The notes below the pieces were generated by a model, which was given only the letters and a program-made list of their open reading frames with translations, had not been told where the DNA came from and did no database searches. From the NCBI GenBank assembly GCA_030632925.1, contig DAOVTU010000202.1, positions 1 through 6,241 of the forward strand: 6,241 nt of DNA, written 5' to 3'. Every line of letters starts with the position of its first letter. Position 1 is the first letter of the stretch. The translations under genes were made by a program, and so were the position numbers. Below, in pieces: positions 5,415-6,241 of the stretch. The DNA comes from Candidatus Krumholzibacteriia bacterium. GTDB lineage: Bacteria > Krumholzibacteriota > Krumholzibacteriia > LZORAL124-64-63.

Positions 5415-6241
5415 TCAGAGCAGGCCTGCCCGCAAAACATCGTGGATGTGCAGCAAGCCCACCGGGCGCTGCTCCTTGTCCACGGCAATCAGCAGGGTCA
5501 CCGGGCCGCGTTTGCGTTGTTCCATCATGCGCAGGGCATCGATGGCCAGCATTTCTGGGTCTATGGTGGTCGGCCGATCGTTCATGGCCTTGGTGATCGA
5601 AAGGTCGAGCGCATTGTCGTTCTCCAGCAGCACCCGTTTGACATCGCCATCAACCACCAGGCCGGTCAGGCGGCCTTCCTCATCGACCACACAAACGCCG
5701 CCGAGGCGCTTGTCGACAATCTCGGGCAACGATTCGCGCAAGGTCAGGCTGTTCTGCACCACGGGCAACTCGTCGCCGGTGTGCATCAACTCGGCCACTT
5801 TCATCACCAGGCTGCGGCCCAGGGTTCCACTCGGGTGGAAGATCGCAAAGTCGGCCGCCTCGAAACCGCGCAGGCGAATCAGGCTGGTGGCCAAGGCATC
5901 CCCCATGGCCATGGCGGCCACCGCCGAACTGGTGGGCGTCAGGTTCAAGGGGCAGGCTTCGCGCGCCACCGGTGTGTGCAAGACGAAATCGGCAGCCGCC
6001 GCCAGATGCGACTCCTGCCCACCAGTGATCGCCATGGTCGTCATGCCAAATTGATGGCACCGATCGAGCAACCCCACCACCTCGGCATTGTTGCCACTGC
6101 GGGAAATCGCAATCAAAATATCCGCGCCGCGCACTACACGCAGGTCGCCGTGAGCAGCTTCCACCGGATGAATAAAATGGCTCGGCGTGCCGGTGCTCGT
6201 CAGGGTGGCGGCCAGCTTGCGCGCCACGATGCCGGACTTGC
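5415..6241 (-). CDS. kdsD: Arabinose-5-phosphate isomerase KdsD (KpsF/GutQ family), 5' end cut by window
   Basis: Interconverts D-ribulose 5-phosphate and D-arabinose 5-phosphate, the first step of Kdo synthesis for LPS; cytoplasmic. The frame is open to the window edge, and the first visible residues KSGIVARKLAATL match the GKSG motif near residue 50 of the family. So about 50 residues are missing and 274 are visible (family about 320-330). By visible numbering the SIS domain runs 1-145 with EAAHGD at 27-32, SRSGNNAE at 46-53 and HPSGTLGR at 135-142. Two CBS domains follow: CBS1 at about 148-205 (VAELM, VDGDVKR) and CBS2 at about 213-272 (ITKAMNDRP, GLLHIHDVLRAGLL). A GTG in frame at 6225-6227 is internal and not the start. 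The stop (TGA, 5415-5417) is 68 nt before the acyltransferase TTG. KpsF or GutQ paralogues have the same domains, but this LPS context supports KdsD. Confidence 0.93.
   Translation of the reverse strand, partial: KSGIVARKLAATLTSTGTPSHFIHPVEAAHGDLRVVRGADILIAISRSGNNAEVVGLLDRCHQFGMTTMAITGGQESHLAAAADFVLHTPVAREACPLNLTPTSSAVAAMAMGDALATSLIRLRGFEAADFAIFHPSGTLGRSLVMKVAELMHTGDELPVVQNSLTLRESLPEIVDKRLGGVCVVDEEGRLTGLVVDGDVKRVLLENDNALDLSITKAMNDRPTTIDPEMLAIDALRMMEQRKRGPVTLLIAVDKEQRPVGLLHIHDVLRAGLL

Overview
All seven genes in this window lie on the minus strand, so the gene order reads from right to left. The set is kdsD (5' end outside the window), an LpxL/HtrB-type lysophospholipid acyltransferase, lptC, lptB (broken by an in-frame amber codon), rpoN, hpf (long form) and hprK (3' end outside the window). 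Gaps are about 30-70 nt, lptC and lptB overlap, and no gene-free stretch exceeds 100 nt. The block looks like one operon or a tightly linked series. No RNA gene, mobile element or CRISPR array is visible.

Organism: a diderm bacterium that makes Kdo-type lipopolysaccharide, with fairly high GC (about 60% by eye). It is not an enterobacterial arrangement. HPF carries the C-terminal dimerisation domain, the kinase gene hprK directly follows hpf where ptsN lies in enterobacteria, kdsC and lptA are absent, and LptC is predicted to be a lipoprotein. This fits Desulfobacterota/Geobacter-like bacteria or deep FCB-type lineages (Gemmatimonadota, Krumholzibacteriota and similar) better than Gammaproteobacteria. 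The placement is an inference from gene order and family type, not from a search.

Layout and logic: the right half (6241-2998) is envelope biogenesis. KdsD makes arabinose 5-phosphate for Kdo, the acyltransferase probably acylates lipid A, and LptC and LptB belong to the LPS export machine. The left half (2927-1) is regulatory. RpoN is sigma-54, HPF hibernates ribosomes, and HprK is the HPr kinase/phosphorylase of a regulatory PTS. The coupling of lpt genes to rpoN-hpf-PTS genes is an old conserved neighbourhood.

The points most worth a second look are in lptB. An in-frame TAG replaces one codon between Walker A and the Q-loop of an otherwise intact gene, and a six-unit 9-bp tandem repeat lies at its extreme 5' end. 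Secondary oddities are the LptC lipobox, an acyltransferase with no normal start codon where homology suggests one, and an 18-bp tandem duplication at the 3' end of hpf. I do not see a wholly new system here.
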